Assembly (NCBI GenBank): GCA_002150995.1
Contig: MDHJ01000001.1
Location: forward strand, 2,046,001 to 2,110,000
Direction of reading: 5' to 3'
Source: Clavibacter michiganensis
GTDB lineage: Bacteria; Actinomycetota; Actinomycetes; Actinomycetales; Microbacteriaceae
Length of the DNA stretch: 64,000 bases
The notes beneath the pieces are model-generated. The model worked only from the letters and a program-made list of their open reading frames with translations. It made no database searches and had not been told where the DNA came from. How positions within the stretch are numbered: position 1 is the first letter of the stretch; the number at the start of each line of letters is the position of its first letter. Shown here piece after piece: positions 37,016 to 46,363 of the stretch. The translations under genes and the position numbers were made by a program.

Positions 37016-38630
37016 TCCGACCACGACGGGTGCCACCGCGCCCGCCGCCAAGAGCGGGGGCGGCCTCACCGCCGCCGCCGCGACCTACCTCGACGAGCGC
37101 ACCAGCGTCAGCGTCGCCGTCAAGGAGTTCGGGCGGAAGATCTTCCCGGACCACTGGTCCTTCATGCTCGGCGAGGTGGCGCTCTACAGCTTCGTCGTCA
37201 TCCTGCTGACGGGCTCCTGGCTCACCTTCTTCTACGACCCGTCCATGGCGGAGACGCACTACGAGGGTTCGTACGCGCCCCTCAAGGGCGTCGAGATGTC
37301 CGTGGCCATGTCGTCGTCGCTCGACATCTCGTTCGACATCCGCGGCGGCCTGCTAATGCGGCAGATCCACCACTGGGCGGCCCTGCTGTTCGTGGCGTCC
37401 ATCGGCCTCCACATGCTGCGCATCTACTTCACGGGTGCGTTCCGGAAGCCGCGCGAGCTGAACTGGTTCATCGGCTTCGTCCTCTTCATCCTCGCGATGG
37501 CCGAGGGCTTCACGGGCTACTCCCTCCCCGACGACCTGCTCTCCGGAAACGGACTGCGCATCATCGACGGCATGGTGAAGGGCATCCCGGTCATCGGCAC
37601 CTGGATATCGTTCCTCCTCTTCGGAGGCGAGTTCCCGGGCACGGCGATCATCCCGAGGCTCTACACGCTGCACATCCTGCTGCTGCCCGCGATCCTCGTG
37701 GCCTTCCTGGCGCTCCACCTCCTGTTCGTGGTCGTGCACAAGCACACCCAGTTCGCCGGCCCCGGTCGCACGAACGAGAACGTGGTCGGCGTCCCCGTGC
37801 TCCCCACGTTCGCGGCGAAGGCCGGCGGGTTCTTCTTCGTCGTCTTCGGCGTGATCGTCGTCATGGCGTCGTTCTTCACGATCAACCCGATCTGGAACTA
37901 CGGGCCCTACGACCCCTCGCCCGTCTCGGCGGGAACGCAGCCCGACTGGTACATCGGCTTCGCGGATGGCGCCCTGCGCCTCGTCCCGCCGGGACTCGAG
38001 TTCGTGCTGTTCGACCACACGTTCTCGTTCAACATCATCCTGCCGATCACGGTCCTGGGCCTCTTCATCGTGCTCGTCGCGCTCTACCCCTTCATCGAGG
38101 CGTGGATCACCGGCGACAAGCGCGAGCACCACATCCTCGACCGCCCGCGCAATGCCCCCACGCGCACCGCCATCGGCGCCGCGGGCGTCACGTTCTACGC
38201 GGTCCTCTGGTCCGCCGCGAGCTCCGACCTCATCGCCACGCACTTCAAGGTGTCGATGGAGGGCGTCATCCACACGCTGCAGGCGCTGCTGATCCTCGGA
38301 CCGGTCATCGCCTACCAGGTCGCGAAGCGCATCTGCCTGGCGCTCATGAAGAAGGACCGCGAGATCGCCCTCCACGGCGTCGAGTCGGGCCGCATCGTGA
38401 AGCTCCCCGGTGGTGAGTTCATCGAGGTCCACGAGCAGCTCGACGAGTACGAGCGCTGGCGCCTGGTGAGCTACGACGACTACAAGCCGCTCATGATCCG
38501 CCCGGACAGCCGTGGACGCATCACGGTCAACCAGCGGGCCCGCGCGGCACTGTCCAAGTGGTTCTTCGAGGATCGGATCTCCCCGGTCACCACGAAGGAC
38601 GTCGAGCGCAGCCACGGCGACCACCACTAA
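36996..38630 (+). CDS. qcrB: Cytochrome b subunit of the bc1 complex
   Basis: A 544-residue diheme cytochrome b with the N-terminal four-helix heme domain (QIHHWAALLFVASIGLHMLRI gives paired His, shown here only as motifs QIHHWA and GLHMLR), the quinol-oxidation region GYSLPDDLLSGNGLRI, and a long C-terminal extension typical of Actinobacteria. It starts at GTG 36996 with GGGAG upstream; a second GTG follows at 36999. Confidence 0.96.
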   Translation: MVTTTADPTTTGATAPAAKSGGGLTAAAATYLDERTSVSVAVKEFGRKIFPDHWSFMLGEVALYSFVVILLTGSWLTFFYDPSMAETHYEGSYAPLKGVEMSVAMSSSLDISFDIRGGLLMRQIHHWAALLFVASIGLHMLRIYFTGAFRKPRELNWFIGFVLFILAMAEGFTGYSLPDDLLSGNGLRIIDGMVKGIPVIGTWISFLLFGGEFPGTAIIPRLYTLHILLLPAILVAFLALHLLFVVVHKHTQFAGPGRTNENVVGVPVLPTFAAKAGGFFFVVFGVIVVMASFFTINPIWNYGPYDPSPVSAGTQPDWYIGFADGALRLVPPGLEFVLFDHTFSFNIILPITVLGLFIVLVALYPFIEAWITGDKREHHILDRPRNAPTRTAIGAAGVTFYAVLWSAASSDLIATHFKVSMEGVIHTLQALLILGPVIAYQVAKRICLALMKKDREIALHGVESGRIVKLPGGEFIEVHEQLDEYERWRLVSYDDYKPLMIRPDSRGRITVNQRARAALSKWFFEDRISPVTTKDVERSHGDHH

Positions 38631-38655
38631 CAGCAGTCCCTCGCGCTGATGCGCG

Positions 38656-38700
38656 ACGCACGAGAGCCGGTCCGGCCCAGCTGGACCGGCTCTCGTGCGT
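38656..38700 (+). terminator. Long perfect hairpin terminator after qcrB
   Basis: ACGCACGAGAGCCGGTCC (38656-38673) pairs perfectly over 18 bases with 38683-38700 around a 9-base loop, 25 bases past the qcrB stop. It is one of the strongest terminators in the window. Confidence 0.92.
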
Positions 38701-38752
38701 CCAGCCCCTTCCTCCCTCCCCCGCACCCGCAGCACGCATTCGAGGAGCGCTC

Positions 38753-39709
38753 GTGGATCTCTCCCGACTCGCCCTGTGGCTCCGCTGCCCTACGTGCGGC
38801 CAGGATCTGCAGCCCGCTCCCCCGCTGTCCCTCCGGTGCACGCACGGCCACGCAATCGATGCGAACAAGCGCGGCTACGCATCCCTCCTCGCACCCTCGA
38901 CACGCGTCGTGGGCGACTCCGCGCCGATGCTGTCCGCCCGTGCCCGATTCCTCGCCCGCGGCCACTTCGCCCCCGTCGTCGATGCGCTCGTCGACGGACT
39001 GGCGGCAGCCGGGGCGACCGCCCGAGAGGATCTGTCGGCCGCCCCCCGCCCTGAGCGCCGGTTCCTCGATGCCGGCTGCGGGACGGGCTACTACCTCCAC
39101 CAGCTGCTCGACCGCGCCATCGCGTCGAACGGACTCGCGGCCGACCTCTCCCCCGCGGCGGTCAGCGCCGCCGTGCGCGGTCGTCCGGACGTCGACGGGG
39201 TCGTCGCCGACACCTGGGCCGGGTTGCCCCTCCGAGACGGCACAGCGGACGTCGTGCTCGACGTCTTCGCTCCGCGCAACATGGGTGAGTTCCACCGCGT
39301 CCTCGCTCCCGGCGGTCTCGTGGGCGTCGTCACCGCAGGGCCCGACCACCTCGCGGAGCTCCGCGCGGAGGGCCGTGCGGTAGGCGTGCAGCCCGACAAG
39401 CGGGAGCGCATCCTCGAGTCGTCCGCCGGCTTGTTCGACACGGCGTCCGAGACTCGGGTACGGCGGGAGCTGCTCCTCTCGGACGAGGACATCCAGCTCC
39501 TCCTCGGGATGGGCCCCTCGGCGCATCACCAGGCGCAGCTGTCGGTCGACGATCGGGTCGCCGCGCACGAAGGATCCTCATCGGGTTCTCGAGCGTCCGC
39601 GACCACCTGCGACGCCGTGGAGCCCGGCCGCCCGGTCACGCTCGACGTCATGGTCTACGTCCTCACCCGCCGGGACGCCTTGGACACGGCGCACCACGTC
39701 CCCGCCTGA
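38753..39709 (+). CDS. RlmA-like 23S rRNA (guanine-N1) methyltransferase
   Basis: A 318-residue SAM-dependent methyltransferase. An N-terminal zinc motif (CPTCGQDL with CTHGHAID) and NKRGYASLLAP match the RlmA family, which modifies G745/G748 of 23S rRNA. The SAM site is RFLDAGCGTGYYLHQL and DVFAPRNMGEFHRVLAPGG. I chose GTG 38753 because GAGGAG lies about 6 bases upstream. Tylosin-resistance methyltransferases belong to the same family, so a resistance role is possible but not indicated by context. Confidence 0.85.
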   Translation: MDLSRLALWLRCPTCGQDLQPAPPLSLRCTHGHAIDANKRGYASLLAPSTRVVGDSAPMLSARARFLARGHFAPVVDALVDGLAAAGATAREDLSAAPRPERRFLDAGCGTGYYLHQLLDRAIASNGLAADLSPAAVSAAVRGRPDVDGVVADTWAGLPLRDGTADVVLDVFAPRNMGEFHRVLAPGGLVGVVTAGPDHLAELRAEGRAVGVQPDKRERILESSAGLFDTASETRVRRELLLSDEDIQLLLGMGPSAHHQAQLSVDDRVAAHEGSSSGSRASATTCDAVEPGRPVTLDVMVYVLTRRDALDTAHHVPA

Positions 39710-40111
39710 CCAACCGACAGGCATGTCCCGACGGTCCGCGACCGGCATGCCGCGCCGGCGTGCGCAGAGCAGGTCCCGACGGCGCTGAGCGCGCAGCGCT
39801 TCGCTCTCGCATATCCGCTCCGGCGCATGCGGGAGCTGCGGTCGTCAGATCACACCCGCTGCATCCGCTCGTCACGGCTCCCGTCAGATCGGGGAGGGAG
39901 GCCCTGGGGAGTCCTGCGCGCCGTGGTGAGCTGAGCACGCGGTCTCCTGGGGCTCAGCAGAGCCGGCGGGTGTCATCCCACATCGTTCCACCCGACGGCG
40001 CACACGGGTGAGCGGACGCGGACGGGTTCCCTGCGTGGGCACCCCACCGGACGCACGACGCCCGGCCTCCTGGGGAGGCCGGGCGTCGTCAGGCTTGCAG
40101 GAGAGCGCGAC
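39710..40111. other. 402-base gap without a supportable gene
   Basis: Between the convergent rlmA-like and GNAT genes. Short open frames here have compositions like shadow frames and no ribosome-binding sites. The only clear element is the hairpin at 40056-40088. It may be the remnant of a lost gene, but nothing recognisable is left. Confidence 0.5.
40056..40088 (-). terminator. Hairpin terminator after the ctaCDF-GNAT unit
   Basis: CGACGCCCGGCCTCC (40056-40070) pairs perfectly with 40074-40088 across a 3-base loop, 23 bases beyond the GNAT stop on the minus strand. It could also stop plus-strand transcripts. Confidence 0.85.
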
Positions 40112-40549
40112 TCAGCGGAGGAGCTTCTTGTAGAACTCCGCAGTCCGCTCGTAGCCGAGGCGCTTGTAGAACTCCCCCGCCCGTCGGGTGCTCATGGTGA
40201 TCTGCCCGACACCACGGTCACCGCACAGGCGCTCCACGGCACGGACGAGAGCGGAACCCATCCCTCCGCTGCGCGCTCCCGCATCCACGACGAGCTCCTC
40301 CAGGTGGGCGCTGAGCCCCCCGGCGTAGAGGAGCCGGCTGACGACGAGGTAGGCGTAGCCCACGACCGAGCCGTCCTGCTCGGCGACCAGCAGGACGTCC
40401 CGGCCGACGTCCTTGTTCGCCCGCAGGATGTGGGAGAACGTGACGTCGAAGTCGTCCCGGGTCGCCGGGGCGTTGATCATGTCCAGCTGCTGGCAGAGGG
40501 CGAAGACCGCGTCCCCGTCGGATGCCGCAGCGTGCCGGATGTCGACCAT
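40112..40549 (-). CDS. GNAT-family N-acetyltransferase
   Basis: A 145-residue acetyltransferase with the acetyl-CoA loop ARSGGMGSALVRAVE, preceded by LEELVVDAG, and a C-terminal FYKRLGYERTAEFYKK. The substrate cannot be deduced. Its ATG 40549 follows the ctaF stop by 4 bases, so it is probably transcribed with the oxidase genes, though a functional link is not evident. Confidence 0.88.
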   Translation of the reverse strand: MVDIRHAAASDGDAVFALCQQLDMINAPATRDDFDVTFSHILRANKDVGRDVLLVAEQDGSVVGYAYLVVSRLLYAGGLSAHLEELVVDAGARSGGMGSALVRAVERLCGDRGVGQITMSTRRAGEFYKRLGYERTAEFYKKLLR

Positions 40550-40553
40550 CGGA

Positions 40554-40970
40554 TCAGCGCGCGAAGTAGCCGCGGTAGTACTCGTAGGTCCAGCCCACGA
40601 GCGCGATTATCGCGAGGCAACCGCCGATGAGGGCGATCCAGATGCCGACGGCGAGGCCGAGGAACACCGAGGCAGCACCGGCGGCGAGGATCACGGGCCA
40701 CCAGCTCCAGGGGCTGAAGAAGCCGAGCTCCGGATCGCCGTCGTCGACGTTGGCATCGCTGCGGTCCTCCGGGAGCTCGCCGTTCTGCGCTGCGTAGAGG
40801 CGCGCCACGAAGAAGCCGATGAACGCCGCCAGCGCACCGGAGAGGGCGATGCCCAGCGTTCCGACCCACTCGACCTCACCGGTGTCGATGATGTGCCAGA
40901 CCGTGTAGGCGGCCGCCGCGATGACGAAGAAGACCGCGAGGACGTAGAAGAGGTTCCTATTGGCGCGCAC
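40554..40970 (-). CDS. ctaF: Cytochrome c oxidase subunit IV (actinobacterial CtaF)
   Basis: A 138-residue membrane protein with four hydrophobic segments, starting MRANRNLFYVLAVFFVIAAA (GTG 40970). The segment FFSPWSWWPVILA is characteristic of the actinobacterial subunit IV of the aa3 oxidase. It is one base past the ctaD stop. Confidence 0.92.
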   Translation of the reverse strand: MRANRNLFYVLAVFFVIAAAAYTVWHIIDTGEVEWVGTLGIALSGALAAFIGFFVARLYAAQNGELPEDRSDANVDDGDPELGFFSPWSWWPVILAAGAASVFLGLAVGIWIALIGGCLAIIALVGWTYEYYRGYFAR

Positions 40971-40971
40971 G

Positions 40972-42717
40972 TCACTTCACCTTGTCGCTGGAGATGTCGT
41001 AGGTGGCGGCGTCGGGAGCGTCCTTCGCGGGGCCGATTCCGACGGGGATGCCCGCCTCCGGGTGGTTCAGGTCGAAGGCCGGGGCCTCCGAGCGGATCCG
41101 CGGGATGGACGTGAAGTTGTGCCGCGGCGGCGGGCAGGACGTGGCCCACTCCAGCGAGCGACCGTAGCCCCACGGGTCGTTGACCGTGACACGGGGCGCC
41201 GTGCGGGCGGTGATCCAGACGTTCAGGAAGAACGGGATCATCGACAGCGCGAGGATGCCGGCGCCGATGGTCGACAGCTGGTTCATCCACGTGAAGTCGT
41301 CCTCGGGCTGGTACGTCGCGTAACGACGCGGCATGCCCATGACGCCCAGCCAGTGCTGGATGAGGAAGGTGGTGTGGAAGCCGACGAACAGCAGCCAGAA
41401 GTGCACCTTGCCGAGACGCTCGTTGAGCATCGTGCCGGTCCACTTGGGCCACCAGAAGTAGAACCCGGAGAACATGGCGAACACGACGGTGCCGAACACC
41501 ACGTAGTGGAAGTGCGCCACGACGAAGTAGGAGTCGGACACATGGAAGTCGAGAGGCGGCGACGCGAGGATGACGCCGGTGAGGCCGCCGAAGGTGAACG
41601 TGATGAGGAAGCCGATGGCCCAGAGCATGGGCGTCTCGAACGTGACCGAGCCGCGCCACATCGTGCCGATCCAGTTGAAGATCTTCACGCCCGTGGGAAC
41701 CGCGATGAGCATGGTCATGAGCGAGAAGAACGGCAGCAGGACCGAGCCCGTGACGTACATGTGGTGCGCCCACACCGTGACCGAGAGGGCCGCGATCGAG
41801 ATCGTCGCGTAGACCAGGGTCTTGTACCCGAAGATCGGCTTTCGGCTGAAGACGGGGAAGACCTCGGAGACGATGCCGAAGAACGGCAGCGCGATGATGT
41901 ACACCTCGGGGTGCCCGAAGAACCAGAACAGGTGCTGCCAGAGGATGGCGCCGCCGTTGGCCGGGTCGTAGATGTGCGCGTCGAAGATGCGGTCGGCGCC
42001 CAGGCCGAACAGCGCGGCGGCGAGCACCGGGAACGCCATGAGCACCAGCAGCGACGTCACGAGGATGTTCCACGTGAAGATCGGCATGCGGAACATGGTC
42101 ATGCCCGGGGCGCGCATGGTGATGATGGTGGTCACGAAGTTGACGGCACCGAGGATGGTGCCGAATCCGCTGAGGGCCAGGCCCATCACCCAGAGATTGC
42201 CTCCCAACCCTGGCGAGAATGTCGTGCTCGACAAGGGGGCGTAGGCGAACCAGCCGAACGACGCCGCACCCGCCGGGGTGAGGAAGCCGGCGACCGCGAT
42301 GAGCGAGCCGAAGTTGAACAGCCAGTAGGCGAACGCGTTCAGACGCGGGAACGCCACGTCGGGAGCGCCGATCTGCAGCGGCATGAGCACGTTGGCGAAG
42401 CCCGCGAAGAGAGGCGTCGCGAACATGAGCAGCATGATCGTGCCGTGCATCGTGAAGAGCTGGTTGTACTGCTCCTTGGTCTCCACGACGTGGAGTCCGG
42501 GCTCGAAGAGCTGGGCGCGGATGACGAGGGCCATGACGCCGCCGAGGCAGAAGTAGAGGAACGAGGTGATCAGGTACAGGTACCCGATCGTCTTGTGGTC
42601 GGTGGAGGTGATCCAGTTGACCACGACGTTGCCCCGGCGCTCGGCCTTGCCGGAGCCGTCGAGGACCTTCGCCTGGCCCGCGGGGATCGCGGTGGGACGG
42701 TTGAGGGTCGATGTCAC
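40972..42717 (-). CDS. ctaD: Cytochrome c oxidase subunit I (aa3 type)
   Basis: Catalytic oxidase subunit, 581 residues, with 12 membrane segments. The heme-copper centre motif [18 protein letters not shown] carries the cross-linked His-Tyr, HHMYVTG supplies the CuB histidines, and HFHYV near the C-terminal third supplies heme ligands. It starts at GTG 42717, 12 bases after ctaC. Confidence 0.97.
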   Translation of the reverse strand: MTSTLNRPTAIPAGQAKVLDGSGKAERRGNVVVNWITSTDHKTIGYLYLITSFLYFCLGGVMALVIRAQLFEPGLHVVETKEQYNQLFTMHGTIMLLMFATPLFAGFANVLMPLQIGAPDVAFPRLNAFAYWLFNFGSLIAVAGFLTPAGAASFGWFAYAPLSSTTFSPGLGGNLWVMGLALSGFGTILGAVNFVTTIITMRAPGMTMFRMPIFTWNILVTSLLVLMAFPVLAAALFGLGADRIFDAHIYDPANGGAILWQHLFWFFGHPEVYIIALPFFGIVSEVFPVFSRKPIFGYKTLVYATISIAALSVTVWAHHMYVTGSVLLPFFSLMTMLIAVPTGVKIFNWIGTMWRGSVTFETPMLWAIGFLITFTFGGLTGVILASPPLDFHVSDSYFVVAHFHYVVFGTVVFAMFSGFYFWWPKWTGTMLNERLGKVHFWLLFVGFHTTFLIQHWLGVMGMPRRYATYQPEDDFTWMNQLSTIGAGILALSMIPFFLNVWITARTAPRVTVNDPWGYGRSLEWATSCPPPRHNFTSIPRIRSEAPAFDLNHPEAGIPVGIGPAKDAPDAATYDISSDKVK

Positions 42718-42729
42718 GTTGCTGCTGCC

Positions 42730-43641
42730 CTACTCTTCGGACGACTCGGTGGTGGCCGGCACGTCGGTGCCGGGGAGGTTCTGCAGGCGGTCGTAGTCGG
42801 TGCCGAGGTCTCCCTCGAAGCCGGCCGCCTTCTGGCTCTCGATGTAGGCGTTGTACTCGTCGATGGAGACGACCTTGACCTGGAACAGCATGAGGGAGTG
42901 GTACTCGCCGCAGAGCTCGGCGCACTTGCCCATGTACGTCCCCTCCTTCTCCGGGATGAACGTCATGTAGTTCGTCTTGCCGGAGATGAGGTCCTTCTTG
43001 TAGAGGAAGTCCACCACCCAGAAGGAGTGCAGCGTGTCGCGGGTGTTGAGCTCGAGCTCGACCTTGGTGTTGACCGGCAGGTACAGCGTGGGGAGCTTGT
43101 CCTTGTCGATGGATCCCTGGGGGCCATCGGGGTCGTCGACCGCCTGGACGCCCTGCTCATAGGCCCCGCCCTCGATGGCCTCGCCGGACTCGGTCTCGCC
43201 GCCGAGGTAGTTGAAGTCCCACGCCCACTGCTTGCCGAAGACCTGGACCTTGACCTCGGGGGTGTCGAAGCGCGCCTCGATGGCGGCCTGGTCCTTGGCG
43301 GTGAAGGCGAAGAAGCCCAGCACGAGGATGAGGGGCACGATCGTGTAGAAGATCTCGATCGGCATGTTGTAGCGCATCTGCACGGGGAGGCCGGTCTGGC
43401 CCTTGCGACGGCGGTACACCACGGCGGCCCAGATGGTGAGGCCCCAGGTGAGGACGCCCACGGCGAGGAGGACGATCCAAGCGGTGACCCACAGGCCGAT
43501 GACCGAGTCGACGTGGTTCGTGGTGCCCGCCTCGGTGGGGAGCCAACCCTGGAGCTGCTGCTGCGTGCACCCCGCGAGGAGTACCGAGATGCCTATGGCG
43601 ACAGGGATTGTCAGCCAACGTTGACGGCGAGTGAAGCGCAC
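42730..43641 (-). CDS. ctaC: Cytochrome c oxidase subunit II, lipoprotein
   Basis: Carries the CuA centre that accepts electrons from QcrC. I chose GTG 43641 (GAAGGG 9 bases upstream), giving 303 residues. A lipoprotein signal peptide ends with LLAGC, Cys25 being the lipid-modified residue. Two membrane segments follow, then the cupredoxin domain with CAELCGEYHSLM, which holds the CuA ligands. It heads the ctaC-ctaD-ctaF-GNAT unit. Confidence 0.95.
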   Translation of the reverse strand: MRFTRRQRWLTIPVAIGISVLLAGCTQQQLQGWLPTEAGTTNHVDSVIGLWVTAWIVLLAVGVLTWGLTIWAAVVYRRRKGQTGLPVQMRYNMPIEIFYTIVPLILVLGFFAFTAKDQAAIEARFDTPEVKVQVFGKQWAWDFNYLGGETESGEAIEGGAYEQGVQAVDDPDGPQGSIDKDKLPTLYLPVNTKVELELNTRDTLHSFWVVDFLYKKDLISGKTNYMTFIPEKEGTYMGKCAELCGEYHSLMLFQVKVVSIDEYNAYIESQKAAGFEGDLGTDYDRLQNLPGTDVPATTESSEE

Positions 43642-43764
43642 GTGCAGACCCTTCGAAGAACCGGATGTGACGTGTTCCACCCTACGCGACAGGGAGCCGC
43701 CCGACGGACGACTCCCTGCTGGAAGCCCGGTTCCACGGGCCTGGATCGCTTACCGTTCCATGTG

Positions 43765-44127
43765 TCAGTGGAACGAGTCCCCGCACGCGCACGAGCCGCC
43801 CGCGTTGGGGTTGTCGATGGTGAAGCCCTGCTTCTGGATGGTGTCCTCGAAGTCGATGGTGGCGCCGTCCAGGTACGGGACGCTCATCTTGTCGACGATG
43901 ACCTCGACGCCGTCGAAGTCGACGGTCGCGTCGCCGTCGAGCTCGCGCTCGTCGAAGTAGAGCTGGTAGATGAGGCCGGAGCAGCCGCCGGGCTGCACGG
44001 CGACGCGGAGGCGGAGGTCCTCGCGGCCCTCCTGCTGGAGCAGGCTCTTGACCTTGCCTGCGGCGGTGTCCGTGAGGCCGACGCGGTGGGCCGCGGACGC
44101 GGTCTCGGTCAGCGTGGTGTCGGTCAT
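43765..44127 (-). CDS. erpA: A-type iron-sulfur cluster carrier (ErpA/HesB family)
   Basis: A 120-residue Fe-S assembly protein (ATG 44127, GAGGAG upstream). The three cluster-binding cysteines are in PGGCSGLIYQ and the C-terminal GSCACGDSF. It probably delivers clusters to targets such as QcrA. ErpA or a HesB homologue cannot be told apart by sequence alone. It is 123 bases upstream of ctaC on the same strand, in the conserved actinobacterial location. Confidence 0.92.
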   Translation of the reverse strand: MTDTTLTETASAAHRVGLTDTAAGKVKSLLQQEGREDLRLRVAVQPGGCSGLIYQLYFDERELDGDATVDFDGVEVIVDKMSVPYLDGATIDFEDTIQKQGFTIDNPNAGGSCACGDSFH

Positions 44128-44256
44128 GAGCACTCCTCGGGTGGTGGGATCTGCGGTCGGGCGACTCCTCGGGAGTCTACGTGGTGCAACCGCGAGCGCC
44201 ACCCGGGTGTTCCCGCCCGCCCGCGCGCATCCGGACGGGGCGCGCGGGCGCCGGGA

Positions 44257-45678
44257 TCAGGGCCTGCGGGCGATGCGCGACAGGAGGACCGCCTCGCTGA
44301 GGATGGCGCGCTGGAGGACGCCGAGGTGCTGCGACTCGTTCGGGCTGTGCGCCCGGGTGTCGGGGTCCTCGACGCCGGTCACCAGGATCTGGGCGGACGG
44401 GAAGGCCTCGACGAGGTCGGCGATGAACGGGATGGAACCGCCGATGCCGGCCTGCACGGGAGCGCGCCCCCACCCGGCGGTCATGGCGGCCGTCGCCTCG
44501 ACCATCGCCCAGCCGCTCGTGTCGACGAGGAAGGGGTCGCCCTGGTCCACGTCGCTGATCTCGACGTGCGCGCCGAAGGGCCGGTTGCCCTGGATGTGCG
44601 CCTCGATGGCCGCGTACGCGTCGGCGGCGGTCTGGCCGGGCGCGATGCGGGCGCTGATGCGGACGGAGACCTCCGGCAGCAGGGTGTTGCTCGCGTTGGC
44701 GACCGACGGGGCGTCGATGCCGGTCACGGTGATCGACGGCTGCGCCCACAGCCGCGTGAGGATCGGTCCGGTGCCGACGGCGCGGACGCCCGGCAGCAGG
44801 GCCGCCTCCTCCGCGAGGCGCGCGTCGTCGTAGTCCGGCGTCTCCATCTCGGTGGACGTGAGGCCCGCGACGGCGACGGACCCGTCCGCGTCCCACAGCG
44901 AGTCGAGGAGCCGGACGGCGGCCATCATCGCGTCGGGGACGGCACCGCCGAACATGCCGGAATGCGAGGCGTGGTCGAGCGTGCGAACCGACAGGCGGAA
45001 CGTGACGTTGCCGCGGAGGGCGATGGTGATGGACGGGGTGTCGACGTCCCAGTTGTCGCTGTCGGCGACCACGATGACGTCGGCGGCGAGGGCGTCGTGG
45101 TGCGTGGCGAGGAAGTCGGAGAAGGAGCGCGAGCCCGCCTCCTCCTCCCCCTCGATGAAAACGGCCAGGCCGAGGTCGAGGTCGTCCCCCTCCGCCTCCA
45201 CGAGCGCGCGGATGGCGGCCACGTGCGTCATGATCCCGGCCTTGTCGTCCGAGGCGCCGCGACCGTGCAGCCGCTCGCCCCGGAGGGTGGGCTCGAACGG
45301 CGGCGTCTCCCAGTGCTCGTCGGCACCGGGGGGCTGCACGTCGTGGTGCGCGTAGAGGAGGACGGTCGGCTTCCCGTTCCGCGGAGCACGGGTCGCCAGC
45401 ACCGCCGGCTGCCCGTCGTCGCCCGACGGCGTCGTCGCGCGGTGCACCGAGACGTCGTCGAAGACGCCCAGGCCGGCGAGGAGACCCGCGACGGCGTCCG
45501 CGCTGGCGGCGACGTGGGTCGGGTCGAACGCCGGCCAGGAGACGCTAGGGATGCGGACCAGGGCCGAGAGGTCGGCGACGGTGGTGGGGAACCCGCCCGC
45601 GACGGCGGCGGCGAGCCGGTCGACGGCCTCCTGGTCCGGTGCGGTCACGGCGTCTGCGGAGGTGTCGGGAGGCGTCAT
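44257..45678 (-). CDS. M20-family metallopeptidase (dipeptidase)
   Basis: Zinc peptidase of 473 residues (ATG 45678), homologous to carnosinase-like M20 dipeptidases. First metal ligands are in LLYAHHDVQPPG, the catalytic Glu and next ligand in VFIEGEEEAGS, and another Asp in VVADSDN. The dimerisation lid domain lies in the middle (VTFRLSVRTLDHASHSGMFGG cited only by HASHSGMFGG). It is divergent from the DUF3043 gene across 40 bases. Confidence 0.93.
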   Translation of the reverse strand: MTPPDTSADAVTAPDQEAVDRLAAAVAGGFPTTVADLSALVRIPSVSWPAFDPTHVAASADAVAGLLAGLGVFDDVSVHRATTPSGDDGQPAVLATRAPRNGKPTVLLYAHHDVQPPGADEHWETPPFEPTLRGERLHGRGASDDKAGIMTHVAAIRALVEAEGDDLDLGLAVFIEGEEEAGSRSFSDFLATHHDALAADVIVVADSDNWDVDTPSITIALRGNVTFRLSVRTLDHASHSGMFGGAVPDAMMAAVRLLDSLWDADGSVAVAGLTSTEMETPDYDDARLAEEAALLPGVRAVGTGPILTRLWAQPSITVTGIDAPSVANASNTLLPEVSVRISARIAPGQTAADAYAAIEAHIQGNRPFGAHVEISDVDQGDPFLVDTSGWAMVEATAAMTAGWGRAPVQAGIGGSIPFIADLVEAFPSAQILVTGVEDPDTRAHSPNESQHLGVLQRAILSEAVLLSRIARRP

Positions 45679-45718
45679 GCAGGTAATCTTAGATTCACTC
45701 CAGGCAAGGACGAGAGAC

Positions 45719-46312
45719 GTGGCGAAGCAGCAGACACCCGCAGAGACCCCCTCCGAGACGAGCGCCGCGGCGCCCGTGGACGGTCGTACGGCCGACGGGA
45801 AGAAGGGCCCGACCCCGACCCGTCGGGAGCGCGAGGCCGCGAACCTCCGCCCGCTCGTGCCGCAGGACCGCAAGCTCGCGGCCCAGCAGGCCAAGGAGAA
45901 GGCGCGCGAGGCCCGCGCCCGCGCCAACGCCGGCATGGCCGCCGGGGACGAGCGCTACCTGCCCGTGCGGGACAAGGGGCCGCAGAAGCGGTTCGCCCGC
46001 GACGTGGTGGACTCCCGCTGGAGCGTCGGCGAGCTCCTGCTGCCGGTCATGGGCGTGGTCGTCGTCCTCACCTTCGTGCTGCCGAACCTCTCGGCGATCC
46101 CGCTGCTGTCGATCTACGTGTTCGTCATCGCGGCCATCATCGACGCGTACTTCACGGGCCGTCGCGTACGCGCCGCGATCGTCGCGCGGGTCGGGGCCGA
46201 CCGCCTCGAGCGCGGCATCCGCTGGTACGCGGGCATGCGCACCATCCAGATGCGCCCGATGCGCCTCCCGAAGCCGCAGGTCAAGCGCCGCGAGAAGGTC
46301 ACCTTCAGCTGA
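45719..46312 (+). CDS. DUF3043 membrane protein
   Basis: A 197-residue actinobacterial protein: charged N-terminal half with PTPTRREREAANLRPLV and a Lys/Arg/Ala coiled region, then two membrane segments (LLLPVMGVVVVLTFVLPNL and LLSIYVFVIAAIIDAYF), and the conserved RGIRWYAGMRTIQMRPMR. GTG 45719 has AAGGA upstream. The family's function is unknown. Its promoter shares the 40-base gap with the M20 gene, where TAATCT/TTAGAT is the only AT-rich spot. Confidence 0.9.
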   Translation: MAKQQTPAETPSETSAAAPVDGRTADGKKGPTPTRREREAANLRPLVPQDRKLAAQQAKEKAREARARANAGMAAGDERYLPVRDKGPQKRFARDVVDSRWSVGELLLPVMGVVVVLTFVLPNLSAIPLLSIYVFVIAAIIDAYFTGRRVRAAIVARVGADRLERGIRWYAGMRTIQMRPMRLPKPQVKRREKVTFS

Positions 46313-46363
46313 TACCCCGACGGGCGGCGACCGCGCTCCGGCGCTCGCGTCCGGAGCGGGTCG

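Noticed and set aside
38753-39709. Macrolide (tylosin) resistance determinant
   Set aside because: The family includes such enzymes, but the gene sits among respiratory housekeeping genes with no resistance context; a general rRNA methyltransferase is the safer call.
39710-40111. Small genes in the 402-base gap
   Set aside because: Candidate frames of 80-90 codons lack ribosome-binding sites and have shadow-frame composition; only a terminator hairpin is supportable.
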